A model generated the notes under the pieces. It saw only the letters and a program-made list of their open reading frames with translations, had not been told where the DNA came from and ran no database searches. Below are positions 23,610-34,818 of a stretch of DNA of 64,000 nt, in pieces (the stretch's first letter is position 1; the number at the start of each line of letters is the position of its first letter). Source of the DNA: Haliclystus octoradiatus. Lineage: Eukaryota > Cnidaria > Staurozoa > Stauromedusae > Haliclystidae. The stretch lies in NCBI GenBank assembly GCA_916610825.1, contig OU744448.1, positions 27,860,107 to 27,924,106 of the forward strand, written 5' to 3'. A program made the translations under genes and the position numbers.

Positions 23610-26600
23610 ATGGCGAGTAGGAGGAGCAATGACGATGTTACAATTCCTCTGAACACAACTGAAAATGACCCGCCAGAATATGGTGCGGCAGCAAGATCTC
23701 CATCTCGAGCTTCAACAACGTCCTCATCTTCGTCATTATCGCAGCCAAGCACAGACCAAGATCCATTATTTGATATGCTTGGATTTGAAAAAAGTCCTGG
23801 TTATAAGTTTTGGGAACAGGTATCGTATTAATTGTTTACTTTTTGTAATCATAACATCTCGTATGAACTTTGATTGATATGTTTGATGGTTTTTGTAAGG
23901 GAATGCAGCATGCGAGGCAAAGGGGCATGGAGGGGGAATCCATCTAATCCCTAACAACGACAAAGCAAATTAGCAAATTCTATTACTTTAGTTCAGCGAC
24001 CTAATATGTATACATATGCCCAATTTTCATGTTGTATCATAGTATGCAGGGATATCAACCATTGAAAATATTGAGGATGCTCTTCGGTCTTTTACCTGGG
24101 GGGTTTGGGGGCATGCTCCCACTGAACATTTTTGAGAAATTCGAAGTCAGAAAGACCTCTACAAACACTTTCAAGTTGCAGAATGTTAAAGCTCTTCCCT
24201 TGATGTAGGCCTAGTTCATACAAATTACATAAAGAATGTATACAAATACTTTTCCATTGGGGTACATGTGAAATATCTGCTTGCAGCCCAGAGCATAGGT
24301 GGGATTACAAATTTAAAAATATAACGTCATGATCTTGCCTATCCTGCAATCTAATTGGTTGGTTGATGTGTCTGGAAATTCCTATTATATACATTGTTAT
24401 AATGAAAATTCCTTCTTCAATCTATGACGATAAAATTTAAATTTTGTTTTTATCTGTATTTAAGAAAGACTACCGTTGTGAACTTTTCATTGAATCTGAG
24501 CATGGTCCGACAAAAGTAGGAATCCTGGAATCTTACATTCTAGAAGGCTGGAACAAATTCAGAAAAAATTGATATTTTAATGATTTATTAGTCAAACATC
24601 AACAAAAATATTCAGAAGAAAATCTTGAGTACCTCTAGGATCCCAGAAGGCTGAACCTTTTGTCGAACCCTGAATCTGAGGACACATGAAAAAAAGTGCA
24701 TATGAACAGGCCTAACTCAAGCTTTGAATCCATAGCCGAGCTCCATTTCCATGTTATTGATTTTTGAATATCTTTTTCTTTAAAGGTTCAGTCAATTTTT
24801 GACGAAGGTCAAAGAGATACTTCCAAAAAAATTTCATGGGAGAAAGCAGTTTATACAGTCCGTGTGGATATGATTGTGGCTGATTGTGATGATAGAAACA
24901 CAGATGCCGCTTTGTATTTGATGGAGAATGCTTATATACGCTTCACACAGGCACACGGTGATGATGAAGAACTTTTACCAAGTTTTAAACGAGATGTAAG
25001 GGTTAAAAAAGATGGTAGTTCAGATGATTAATTTAAATTTAGGTCTGAAATCCATTCTGGTACAAAGAATTCGCAACTAGGATTCAAAAGAACTTGAAAC
25101 TATTACTGAAGCTTAATTAAGAAAAACATGAAAAAGTCAATGAAAAACAGGCCATGCAACATCCATGAACTGGTTCATGAACAGTTCATGAATTCAACAA
25201 TTTTTTTACCCAGGCAAGGGAGTGCTTTTTAAATGCTTGAAAAAGTACTAAAGTTTTTCCTGACAGTCATATCATTTGCTCGACAAGACAAAGGGGTTGG
25301 GTATCCCTGTCAGGATACTGTAGCCTCCTGGTATAGATGCAAACTATAATATATGCTTAAAGTGAATATATGTGCTGTCTTATACTTCTTAAGATATTTT
25401 CTTACATTCTTTGCTATTTGTTGTGTAAAATTCTTATATCTAGGTACTACCAATAATTGATTTTGGCATGACAACTGTAATCTTAGCAAGGTCACACTGT
25501 ACTCTAGTCAGGGTCCGACAAATGTTTTATCCTTCCGGAAACCTGGCATTTTATTCAAAAAACTTATCATTTCTCTAAATTCGAGGAGAAGAATGATCAA
25601 AATGAATTTTCTTCTGAATTTTGGCCAGCCTTCTGGAAATCTAGTTGCCAGGTTGCTGGGTTTTGTCGGACCCTGACTCTAGCATTACCTGTAATTTATT
25701 GAATTTTAGATTTCGAAATTAGTGGAGATATTATTGGACAGAGCTGATGAAGAAGCATTACGCGATGATGATGATTCGAAGTATAGCGTTCTAATTGATC
25801 CTCATGAAAGTCCGATTAGGCGCTCACTCCTTCATGTTGCTGCCCAATTTAACCAGTTTGATATTGCAAAAGAATTAGTTGGACGCTATCCTGGTCTCTT
25901 ATATGTTACAACACAATCAACTGTTGGTGATCAAGATGTCTTTTATCCAATTGAACTTGCTTTGAATGAGATGTTTGATCAAGTTTCTGCACTTTTAATT
26001 AGTGCCATGTCAAATAGCTTGTAAGTGAGTCATTTTCAAAATGTTTAGTTGCCTAGGTTAAAGATTATATCAAATTCAATAGACTATAATGATGCAGATC
26101 CAGATTTATGTATTCAAACGTCAAAACTAGAGGTCTCAAATCAGTTCCAATCAGATTTTTGTCGGATTTAGATTGGACTTTTTATCGTCAGATCAGCTCT
26201 GTTTTCTTGTAATCAATTTCGGATTTCTTCAAAAGTACAATATAAATTGTTTATTTAACAATTACTCTTTTTTAGATAAATTATTGAATGAAAATATTTC
26301 ACTGCTTAATTAGGCTATGCTCATTATATTTGATCATTTACTATGTATGTGTAATTGAGAAATTACAGTTTCAATACTTTATGTATTTATTCCTGGAAAA
26401 TTTTCGTCATTTGAATTGCCAAAACAAAAATATCTGAATCCGAAATGTTCGGATATTTTCTGGATTATTCTCATTTGGATCACAATATTTTTCAAACATT
26501 TGGATTACTAGTAGGCCTACCTAATCTGATCCGATGCAGACCTCTGATTCCAAACCCTAAAAGTAATTTAGCAATAAATTTCATTGAACAACCATGAGAC

Positions 26601-29600
26601 AAATTACATATTTTTTAAAATAAAGAAATAGATTCCATCATTCTGATCGTTTAGAGCTACTCACACCAAATCACCATATTAACACACGAAAAAACAAATC
26701 AGTTCCAAAAAATTTGATGTTCAAATGTCATAAACACCATCAATCTTGTAATTTGACCTTCATGTTACAAAGTTGACAATTCAAGTTTGTTCTGGAATTC
26801 TCAAAACCATTAGCTTATCCATAAGAAATTCATGTAAACCATGTGTAAATGTTTTTAAACATAAATTTGATAGCTATTTTACAAAAGATTTAGGGAACAG
26901 TTACTATTTAAGCCTTTTCTTTATGGGGCTGAGCGCGCTTTATGAGAAATCTCGAAGGCAGAAATCACTCGCAGTGGTAGCTCTTTTTATGAACTCCTGT
27001 TTCTTCTATGTGCCTCTTTAAGCTCATAAAATATGTTCGCTAATTGCTAGAAATCTTCACGTTGCAGCATATTTTACAAAACAAATGTTACAAAAATCAA
27101 GAAGAAATATGGTATAAAAAATTATCTATTTTGATTTTTATGATATTTTGATTGTCATATTTGACATTTCGCAAGTCAATGGATGAAAGATTAGCATAAC
27201 TAATTTGCTTTTCGGACTCCTATAATTACGTCAGTGTGTTGTAAGTCCACGTCCAGTACAAGTCCACAGTGTCGTAACTAGAGGGACTTGCAGTTATCTG
27301 TGGTACTGCTATGTTTTATTTTAGTGTACGTTCTTTGTTTACTAAACAAGACAACATCAGTCATGATGCACATTCTTACAACATCAAAAGCTTTATCAAA
27401 GATGAAGATATGAAGGTACACATATATATCAAAATTCCATTTTATGATTAGGCCTACCTTCTACAGTTTATGTATTTCTTTAGTTATTCACTTTTTCAAC
27501 AAACTTATTCAGCCATCCCTTATATAACATTCAGCCACCTCTACGTAGTGGCCATTTATATAATTCAATTTCAGTCCATTATGAAAACACCTGTCAATAC
27601 ACTAAACCTTCTTGATTGGTGCAAATCAGTGAAAGGCAGTTCCTCTTCCAGCTTTTGTGTAAAAATTTAATAATTTCATTCACATGTAAGTATGAAGTAG
27701 ATACAGAATTAAATTTAATATAAATACATGTGAGTTGTTCAATGGTTGTTGTAGCCCCTTAAGCACTAATGCTTGTTTACAATGCTTGTTTAATGCTTTG
27801 GAGTACAATGGCATGTTACATATTATAACTGATTTTAAAATTATCTGCTGGATTACAGTTCATATAAGTAGTGAAAAATGTAAACCAACAGGAGAAATAG
27901 GAGAAGTTTACTTGCTATTGGTTATTTGTTCTTAGATAATCACTCTATGACATTTGCCTTACAATTTATGAGATTTTACAGAACATATGATTTCTCTCTC
28001 CTAGGAAACTATTGTTGCTATTCTTGATAGTTTCATCGACCCAAGTTGGCCATACATGCCAAAAACAGAAGTCGATGATATGAATCCAAAAGCATGGCAA
28101 GAGACACCTGATGTGCCTCTAAGATATCATTTTTATTATCAATTTCTTGATTCTGATGGGGATGGGAGGCCACCAAATCATGATAAATTTGACACTGATT
28201 CATTTTCTCCTTTACATTTACTTGTCATGAGCAAACATAATAAGGTTTGTTAGTTTTTTTTTATGGTTTTCATGTTCAGCACAATATTTGGGATTGGTTG
28301 ATTGCTGGTGATAGGGTGTAAATTGAATCAATTATTTCCCTCCGAGAGCAAGAAATAAGTTGTTATTTACCGCTCGCTCAGAGCAACGAAATCTTCATTG
28401 CAAGTATGAAAACTCAACAAAGCAATCTTTGAATTTGAGATATTGATTGAAATAGAGAATTGTTCAATACAAAGAACAGGGACGCCGAACACAACTAAGG
28501 GCAGGGGAAGCAAGATAGACTTAAAGGGCCGTTCCACAGCCAGTAACAAGACATTGATACCATTATTTATTTTATTAGGAACCAAAACTAGGCTACAGAA
28601 CCATACATCACAATCACATTTACATCATCATTTATTCAGATAAACCTGAGAAGCCTTTCCAAGTTTTCTCTCTGTGATACTCTCACTGTGTTGTCACATA
28701 TCTTGATGTCCCAACACCTCTAAAACCCATTACAACCATATCAACTTTACATTCGTTAGCAACTTTGACAATTTCAGAACCAACATTTCCATCAGATGTC
28801 AGAAGCTTGCGTAAACTCATGTCTCGTGGAGTGCGGCTGTCCAAGTTGTGCTTTTTCAGATCAAAAGCAACTTAGAAAATCAGACGTTATTTTGCATGGC
28901 TTCCCAGAATTCCCTTAATCAATGATGATTAGTCATAATTAACTATCTCCACTAATTGTATACCATACTTCTTTTATGTGACATCTTGTATTTAAGTTAA
29001 GATTATCTTGATATAACGCAATTCATTGCAATTTTGATACGTGAGATTATCCCCGCTGATCTGCAGCCTGGGTTTGGAACTCCATTGGCTACTTTGTTGT
29101 TAATTCTTTGATAAATCATTTTCGATAAGTGAAATGAAGTGTTTTTTCCAATTTTGATTTGCATTTAAGTGGGTAACACTATATATTAAGCCATGATTAT
29201 TTACATCTGTTTTTAGAAATGTATTCGCCATCCAGTTGTCAGGATGCTTGTGCGTAGGAAATGGGAAAAATTTGCTAGGAGTCTACTTACGTAAGTCATT
29301 AGAACAACCTTTTAATATTCTATATTATTCATGAAATTTATCTTTCTGAAATTGTCGCAAAGGAGTCAATTGGGCCATTTGCCAGCTATAACGGCTCTTT
29401 ACGACAGCTACCTGTCTATAGTGGTCACTTTAGGATTCATGTATAATGTATATACAGTCAAACCTGTTATAATGGTCACCTGTCTATAGTGGTCACTCTT
29501 GCAATGTCTAAAATAGTATGTTCTATTGAATAAAACCTGTATATAAAGGCCACCTGTCTATAGTGGTCAATTTATCTACCTCTCGTAGCTGGCCGTTTTA

Positions 29601-32600
29601 CATGAGATTAGATTAACCATTCATGTAAAAAGACGTGTTTACACTTGTCAATGTCACAGGATATGAAATGTCATCAATATCTGTTGATTTCGCTTCATGA
29701 AGTTGTGAAGTACACCATTACAAGATTCAAAATTTTCATGGATATCGTTTAAATATATTTTGATATAGGACGCTCTGAATTGCATTCAAAACTACGATTA
29801 TAGACATTTTTTAAATTCGAATTTGTTATGACATATATGCACCTTTAAAAATAACAATTGCAAGGACTCAGAATATAAAGCTATCCGCAATAATATAAAT
29901 TTCAGAGAACACACATTTCGTGATTGTTTTATTTGCAGGATATATGGCTTAGCCTATATTTTCTATTTGATGTTACTTATTATTGCTGGCGTTCTTGGCT
30001 GCTCGCAATTTCAAAATGGTCCTTTGAAGTATACCACAACTCCTGAAATTGTTCGTTTGGTTGTTGAAATCATGGTTTTGATAATGACAGTGATTTACTT
30101 TTGTCTTGAAATGAAACAACTTGTCAAGTAAGTTTCATAAATATGATTGCACGGAAGAAATGGCTTTCAACAGGGGGGGGGGGGGTAAGCAGGGTAACTG
30201 TCTCCTGCCCTGGCAATTCATAAGGCCCACAAGGTTTTGCTGCTACATTTTGGTTATGAATTTGAGATTGGTTGCACATACATTTTGAAAATATTTAAAA
30301 GAAATTATTTTCAGAGCTATAATTGCAAGAATTACCAGAACCGGGAAGTTCTCTTGGCGGCCTTGCATATCACAGTAGTAGTATTAGTAGACACGGAGGA
30401 TAATTGCATTTGTAATACATTAAAATGCATTAAATTCAAATTATATCTGCTTTTTTCATAAAGGACCTGTAAATCATTAACTGAAACAGTTTTTGGTCTC
30501 AGGCTCAGCAAGTACCGGCATACTTCCATCATTTTCAGCCTACCCGCTTTGAAAACAAAGAAATTCATCTATTTTCTACAGAACACTCCGATTCCGATTT
30601 AGCCTGTGCCTAACCGTTCCTATAAAATCTGTTGCCTCATTTAATGGCCTCCACACTATGAATTTAAAAACTATTGAAAAAGTTCTGAAAATTTACTAAA
30701 AAAGTAAGAACTTATATAAAATTGCTGAAAATGTGCTGAAATGGTAGTGATCACTCTCACGATTCCAGATTCAATTAAACAGTTTCTGTCATTAAGTCTG
30801 TCATATCATACATTGTATTCAATATATGAAGCTATGATTCAGGTAGACCACAATAACTGTTGGTCTAACAAAGAATCGATACTCAGATATGGTAGCTGTC
30901 TGTATTTTTTCTATTTCTGTAGGGAGAAGCTAATCTATTTTCAAAGTGTTCTCAACTATCGTGATCTAGGTGGCATATTTGGCATTTTCATAGTTGTTAT
31001 ATTACGAATAACAGGCCATGCAGCTCAGTGGAGTGTTGCATCAGTTGTATTTATGATCAATGTCATTGGAATATTCAAATATGCTTATCTTTGGGAGTAA
31101 GTCTCAGAATATATGTGAACATGTGAATCAGCGATAAACATTGAAATGTTGAAATCCTAAATTGGTTAGACACTCAAGAGCAGGAGTGACCGCATTTTAA
31201 CAGTCTCACTATTGTTGGTGCTTGGTTGAGGGGAGTTACTCATCTTGTTAATGTCAGGAAGCCTAACCTACACCTATCTCCATTCTCCAACCAATGCAAC
31301 CATGCACTGATAATGTACGTAAACTCCATGAAGACCACTGTATTTAGATCTTGTTCATAGTACATCCCCAACAACCATATTTCAGCTTTTGAGATACTTG
31401 TGCCTATATATTTATATGTGACACGCTATGGGACTATGTTTGTCTGTGAAATCGTAAGAAGGTATTTCAACTGAGTTATTGCGTGATTAGTAACTTCTGT
31501 GTTATTATATTCACAAACAAAAACATTGAAACAATTTCACAGCATATTTGAGTTAAAATCATAACGAAGTTCCCTATTTGGTACATCAGAATTCAAAAAT
31601 TCTCCTTAGGGTTATTTTTTTTACTTATTTTTCAACCATCCAAAAATGTTTAATAGTTGCAAACACACTTCTCAACCTTCAAATTTTGCCTGTGCATCTA
31701 AATAATACAATTTTAAAGCCAATAGGTGTAAATTGAATCAATTTCAAGCGCTGTTAAATGCATGAAATTTGAAATTTTCCTTGTGTTATTCGTGAGATTG
31801 CAAATAGTGAGTGCTTAAAGGGGCAAAATTGACCAGCGACCGCTGCGAGCTCAAGTTGAGTTTATGCTTAGCGTAATTCAACCGTCTCGCTTTGAAACTA
31901 TTGTTATACGCAGGCCTAATTTGTTGTAAATTCATGTCAACAATGAACATTGTGTTATAAACAATAAACATGCATGTGGATCCTAATTGCGTAGCGCGTG
32001 CCGGTCATTTTTGCTCCTTTAAATACGTTATTGCTATGTCTCTTTTAATTTTGCTTCTGCTTTTTAATTTTATGTGATAAATTCTGTATTATTTAGAACT
32101 GGTGGATTATATACAAATACTTTAACAAATATCATGATTTATGACATACCAAAGTTTAGTGCAGTATTTGTTGTTCTTTTTATTACATTTACTGGTGGTT
32201 TGTACTTTGCGTTGACTGCTGCTGGACAAGTTAGCCTACCTGGGTAAGTTGATAAATGATAATCAGATCAGAATAAATTATTGATCTGGATGACATACCC
32301 AGCCTCGTTAAGCTTTCTCCTTGATTCCAGAGCACTACCCGACACATATTGTATTACTGTATGTATGTTCAAATCCTAGAATGTAGTTCAAATGAAGTGG
32401 ATAAAGCTCCGTTTGACGGACATCTGTTTAATTTTGTTAAAGGTCTGGTCGTTCTGATTTACGTCAGGACTTCAAAGTTTCTGTGAATTCAAAAATACAG
32501 AAGGGTATACAGTGAAACCTGTTCATAACAGCCAGCTATGAGATGTAGATAAATTGACCACTATAGGCAAGTTGCAAGTAACATTGATATCTGCAATGTT

Positions 32601-34818
32601 ACTATTTTAGACATTGCAAGAGTGACCACTATGTACAGGTGGTTGCTGTAAAGAGGTTGACCGTTATACCAGGTTTGACTGTATTCAGTAGATTTAATTC
32701 ATGTATTTAGCAAAAATATCAGGAGTCCGGCAACTGGACCTGTAACAAAAGCGTAATTTGAATGTTTTTACGTATGCATGAGCACTCTAAGGGTGCATGG
32801 ATGTCAGACACAGGCAATTGCCCTTTTGTCTATTACTGTTTCACTTACAGCCTAGACAAATCAATTTATGAAGAAGCCACTCTCTTAACATAGTATAAAC
32901 CACGTATATGCGAAATTTTAATATTTTCTGTGCTTGCTCTTTGTAGATATTTTCTTTCACAAACTATTTACAAATGTTAACTTTACAACTTTATCAATCA
33001 ATCAACAATTATTGTATTTCGTTTGTAGAGGTTTAACTGGAATTATCATAAAGGAATTCAGAGCTGTATCTGAAAGTAATCCATTTGATGACAGCTATAG
33101 CCAATACAAGTATGTAACTGTCATTCACAATTCTCTCAACTTGCAGATGTTTGTTGGTATTTGTTGATCTTACACCACCAATAACTTATATATGCGTCTC
33201 TGTTCCGTTTCGTCTCTGACAACCTGCACATTTCAAAATTTGTTGAAATCTGCATCGAAATTTAAATTCTGCCGTGAAGTCTGTCCCTTTCTCTATTCAG
33301 GGAGAAAGCATGCAAGACTCCCACTTTAGGGTCAAGTTTGAACCCTGCATTTTGGCTATAATATACGTGTATCATATACTGTGATTAAATCTAAACAGCT
33401 TTCATTCCGGACACTCGCTGAATTAATCACCAAAGATGTGACCGCTATAGGAAGGTGATCGCTTTAACAGGTTGATGTTCTGCTTGCTTATTATAAATTT
33501 CTATGTTCTTCTTCCGCAGTGTCTTTCTAATCATCTTGATACTGTTCAACATGTTTTTCATTATCATCGTAATGATGAATGTCCTTATCGCTCAATTGAG
33601 TAGCAGATACGAAGATGCCCAGAAAGAGGCTGCTGTACAATTCGATATTGATAAGGCTTTAATGGTTACTAGGATTGAGAGCAGTCGAATCAAATTATTC
33701 GTAAGTATAATGGGGACTTTGATGAGAATAAAAAATTTTCTCCACTAGTCTGAGCCAAAGGTATGCGCTAGTCCCAATATTCCTTCAAGCTACGAAAGGA
33801 AACTCTACAGATTAAAGCGTTGTGTATTCGTATAGGGTCTATAGAAATTAGTCTAGCGTCATAATCACAATGTATGTCATGAATTTTATATGCATATTTC
33901 AAACCATTGTATTAGGAAAGATACCCAGGTCCCAGGAGAGTACTTTGTGTACCGGAGGGGGGTGTACTTTTGCTCTTTCTTTATAATTATGAGAACTCCG
34001 AAAATTGGAATTGAAAACTGTTCTTGTCTGTAGGTATTTTAATTAATTGTTCAATTCAATATGTATTTTGTAGAACCTTCGTTTGAAGTACTACCGCCCC
34101 GGAGTCCATGTTAATAACCCTGCCATCATACAAGGTGAGTACAATGTCCATTCAGGATGTCCATGTGTGATATTTTATAAATCCATTCGTACACCCTTCC
34201 TATTATGCATAATTATCAAATTATAATTTCTATCCTTTATTCATCTCTTATCCATACTACAAGCTATGCTAGGGGTGGTTGGCTAGTGTGTGTTTGAATT
34301 ATGAGTGAGTTTTATGATTGGAAATGTTCTTCCTGGCGCCAAGCCAATCAACCGATTTTGCTCCTGCCTGGAAACCCGATACCCTGCGGGGAAATGTTCA
34401 AAGCCCTAAGCACTGCATCAAGGCTAGATTATTAAATTAATTTTCATTATTTATTAAGACGAGGTATATCAAGAACCTAAATTAGGGGCATACAAAGGCT
34501 ATGCGGTCGGTCTTAAAATGTGGTGCGTGATGAACTGATTTGCTACACTCTTGAGAAATGGCATTCATTGTTCAACTTTGAGACCGAAAGGCGCGATGGT
34601 CAATTTTGTGCCTTTATGTCAATTTTATGCGATGTAATTCTAACAATTTTTGTTCTCAATGAACAGATGAATTTAAATCATGAGCCATGAGGGAATGATT
34701 TCAGCCTTGAAATGAAGTGTTTTGCATTTTAATGGAGGGATTGCATTTTTGGCCTGTATTTAATTCAGATGAGTTTTTGTTTCTAGAAATTCTAGACGAT
34801 TGGCAAGGTTCAAAATGA
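23610..34818 (+). CDS. TRP-type ankyrin/six-TM cation channel, paralog A
   Basis: Exons: 23610-23819, 24786-24995, 25710-26020, 27325-27415, 28005-28244, 29217-29290, 29939-30127, 30923-31096, 32097-32243, 33029-33109, 33520-33700, 34074-34134, 34787-34818. All are GT-AG with matching phases; the sum is 2001 nt, 666 residues. The start ATG sits in AAAATGG. The Ser-rich head (1-55) is followed by ankyrin-type repeats (RRSLLHVAAQFNQFDIAKEL near 178; FSPLHLLVMSKHNK near 340), then KWEKFARSLL leading into S1. S1-S5 span about 380-545. A short pore loop precedes S6 with MNVLIAQLSSRYEDAQKEA, and the tail is short. The layout resembles TRPV/TRPA-class channels. It is probably a plasma-membrane cation channel; the gating stimulus is unknown. 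The subfamily is uncertain. The intron before exon 6 holds a USP-like fragment. Confidence 0.85.
24493..24680. mobile_element. hAT-like miniature element, TGGTCCGACAAAAG family (copy 1)
   Basis: Element 24501-24672 is flanked by perfect 8-bp duplications AATCTGAG (24493-24500 and 24673-24680). The termini CATGGTCCGACAAAAG and CTTTTGTCGAACCCTG are inverted. It lies in channel A intron 1. Confidence 0.65.
25160..25196. repeat. GTTCATGAAC palindrome
   Basis: CATGAACTGGTTCATGAACA followed by GTTCATGAATTC gives three overlapping inverted half-sites in channel A intron 2. Same family as the clusters in the PC introns. Confidence 0.5.
25501..25683. mobile_element. hAT-like miniature element, CAGGGTCCGACAAA family (copy 2)
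   Basis: Element 25509-25675 begins CAGGGTCCGACAAA and ends TTTTGTCGGACCCTG. The flanks are ACTCTAGT and ACTCTAGC (7 of 8). The CAGNG terminus and 8-bp duplication are hAT features. It lies in channel A intron 2. Confidence 0.65.
28628..28870 (-). pseudogene. Universal-stress-protein-like fragment inside a channel intron
   Basis: On the minus strand, after an acceptor-like TTTTCTAAG, the frame reads AFDLKKHNLDSRTPRD, then SEIVKVANECKVDMVVMGFRG and VGTSRY, then stops. The last pattern (G-xx-xEIVKxA-xx-xDMVVMGxRG) matches the nucleotide-binding end of the UspA family. A shifted frame continues SESITERKLGKASQVYLNK to TGA with an overlapping AATAAA, so the C-terminus is frameshifted. It is probably a decayed retrocopy or a terminal exon of a nested gene. 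It sits antisense in channel A intron 5. Confidence 0.45.
28985..29190. mobile_element. Decayed pogo-like miniature element
   Basis: The right end TTGCATTTAAGTGGGTAACACTAT and internal blocks (CCCGCTGATCTGCAGCCTG, TTTCGATAAGTGAA) match the intact copy at 36890-37082. The left terminus is lost. It lies in channel A intron 5. Confidence 0.5.
29452..29600. mobile_element. Miniature element, ACAGTCAAACCTG termini (copy)
   Basis: Starts ACAGTCAAACCTGTTATAA and has the internal order of the copy at 4405-4583: CTTGCAATGTCTAAA, TTCTATTGAAT, ACCTGTATATAAAGG. The right end is eroded. It lies in channel A intron 6. Confidence 0.6.
30173..30185 (+). repeat. Run of thirteen G
   Basis: Homopolymer in channel A intron 7, 45 bases after the donor; prone to length variation and sequencing error. 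Confidence 0.8.
31815..32022. mobile_element. TTAA-flanked miniature element (copy 2)
   Basis: Element 31819-32018 lies between TTAA at 31815-31818 and 32019-32022. Its termini AGGGGCAAAATTGACC and GGTCATTTTTGCTCCT are inverted. The GCTTAGCGTAATTCAAC interior is shared with copy 1 at 9858-9967. It lies in channel A intron 8, about 75 bases from the exon 9 acceptor. Confidence 0.65.
32509..32690. mobile_element. Miniature element, ACAGT(C/G)AAACCTG termini (inverted copy)
   Basis: Starts ACAGTGAAACCTG and ends CAGGTTTGACTGTA, with TAGACATTGCAAGAGTGACC inside. This is the reverse orientation of the copies at 4405-4583 and 29452-29600. It lies in channel A intron 9. Confidence 0.6.
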
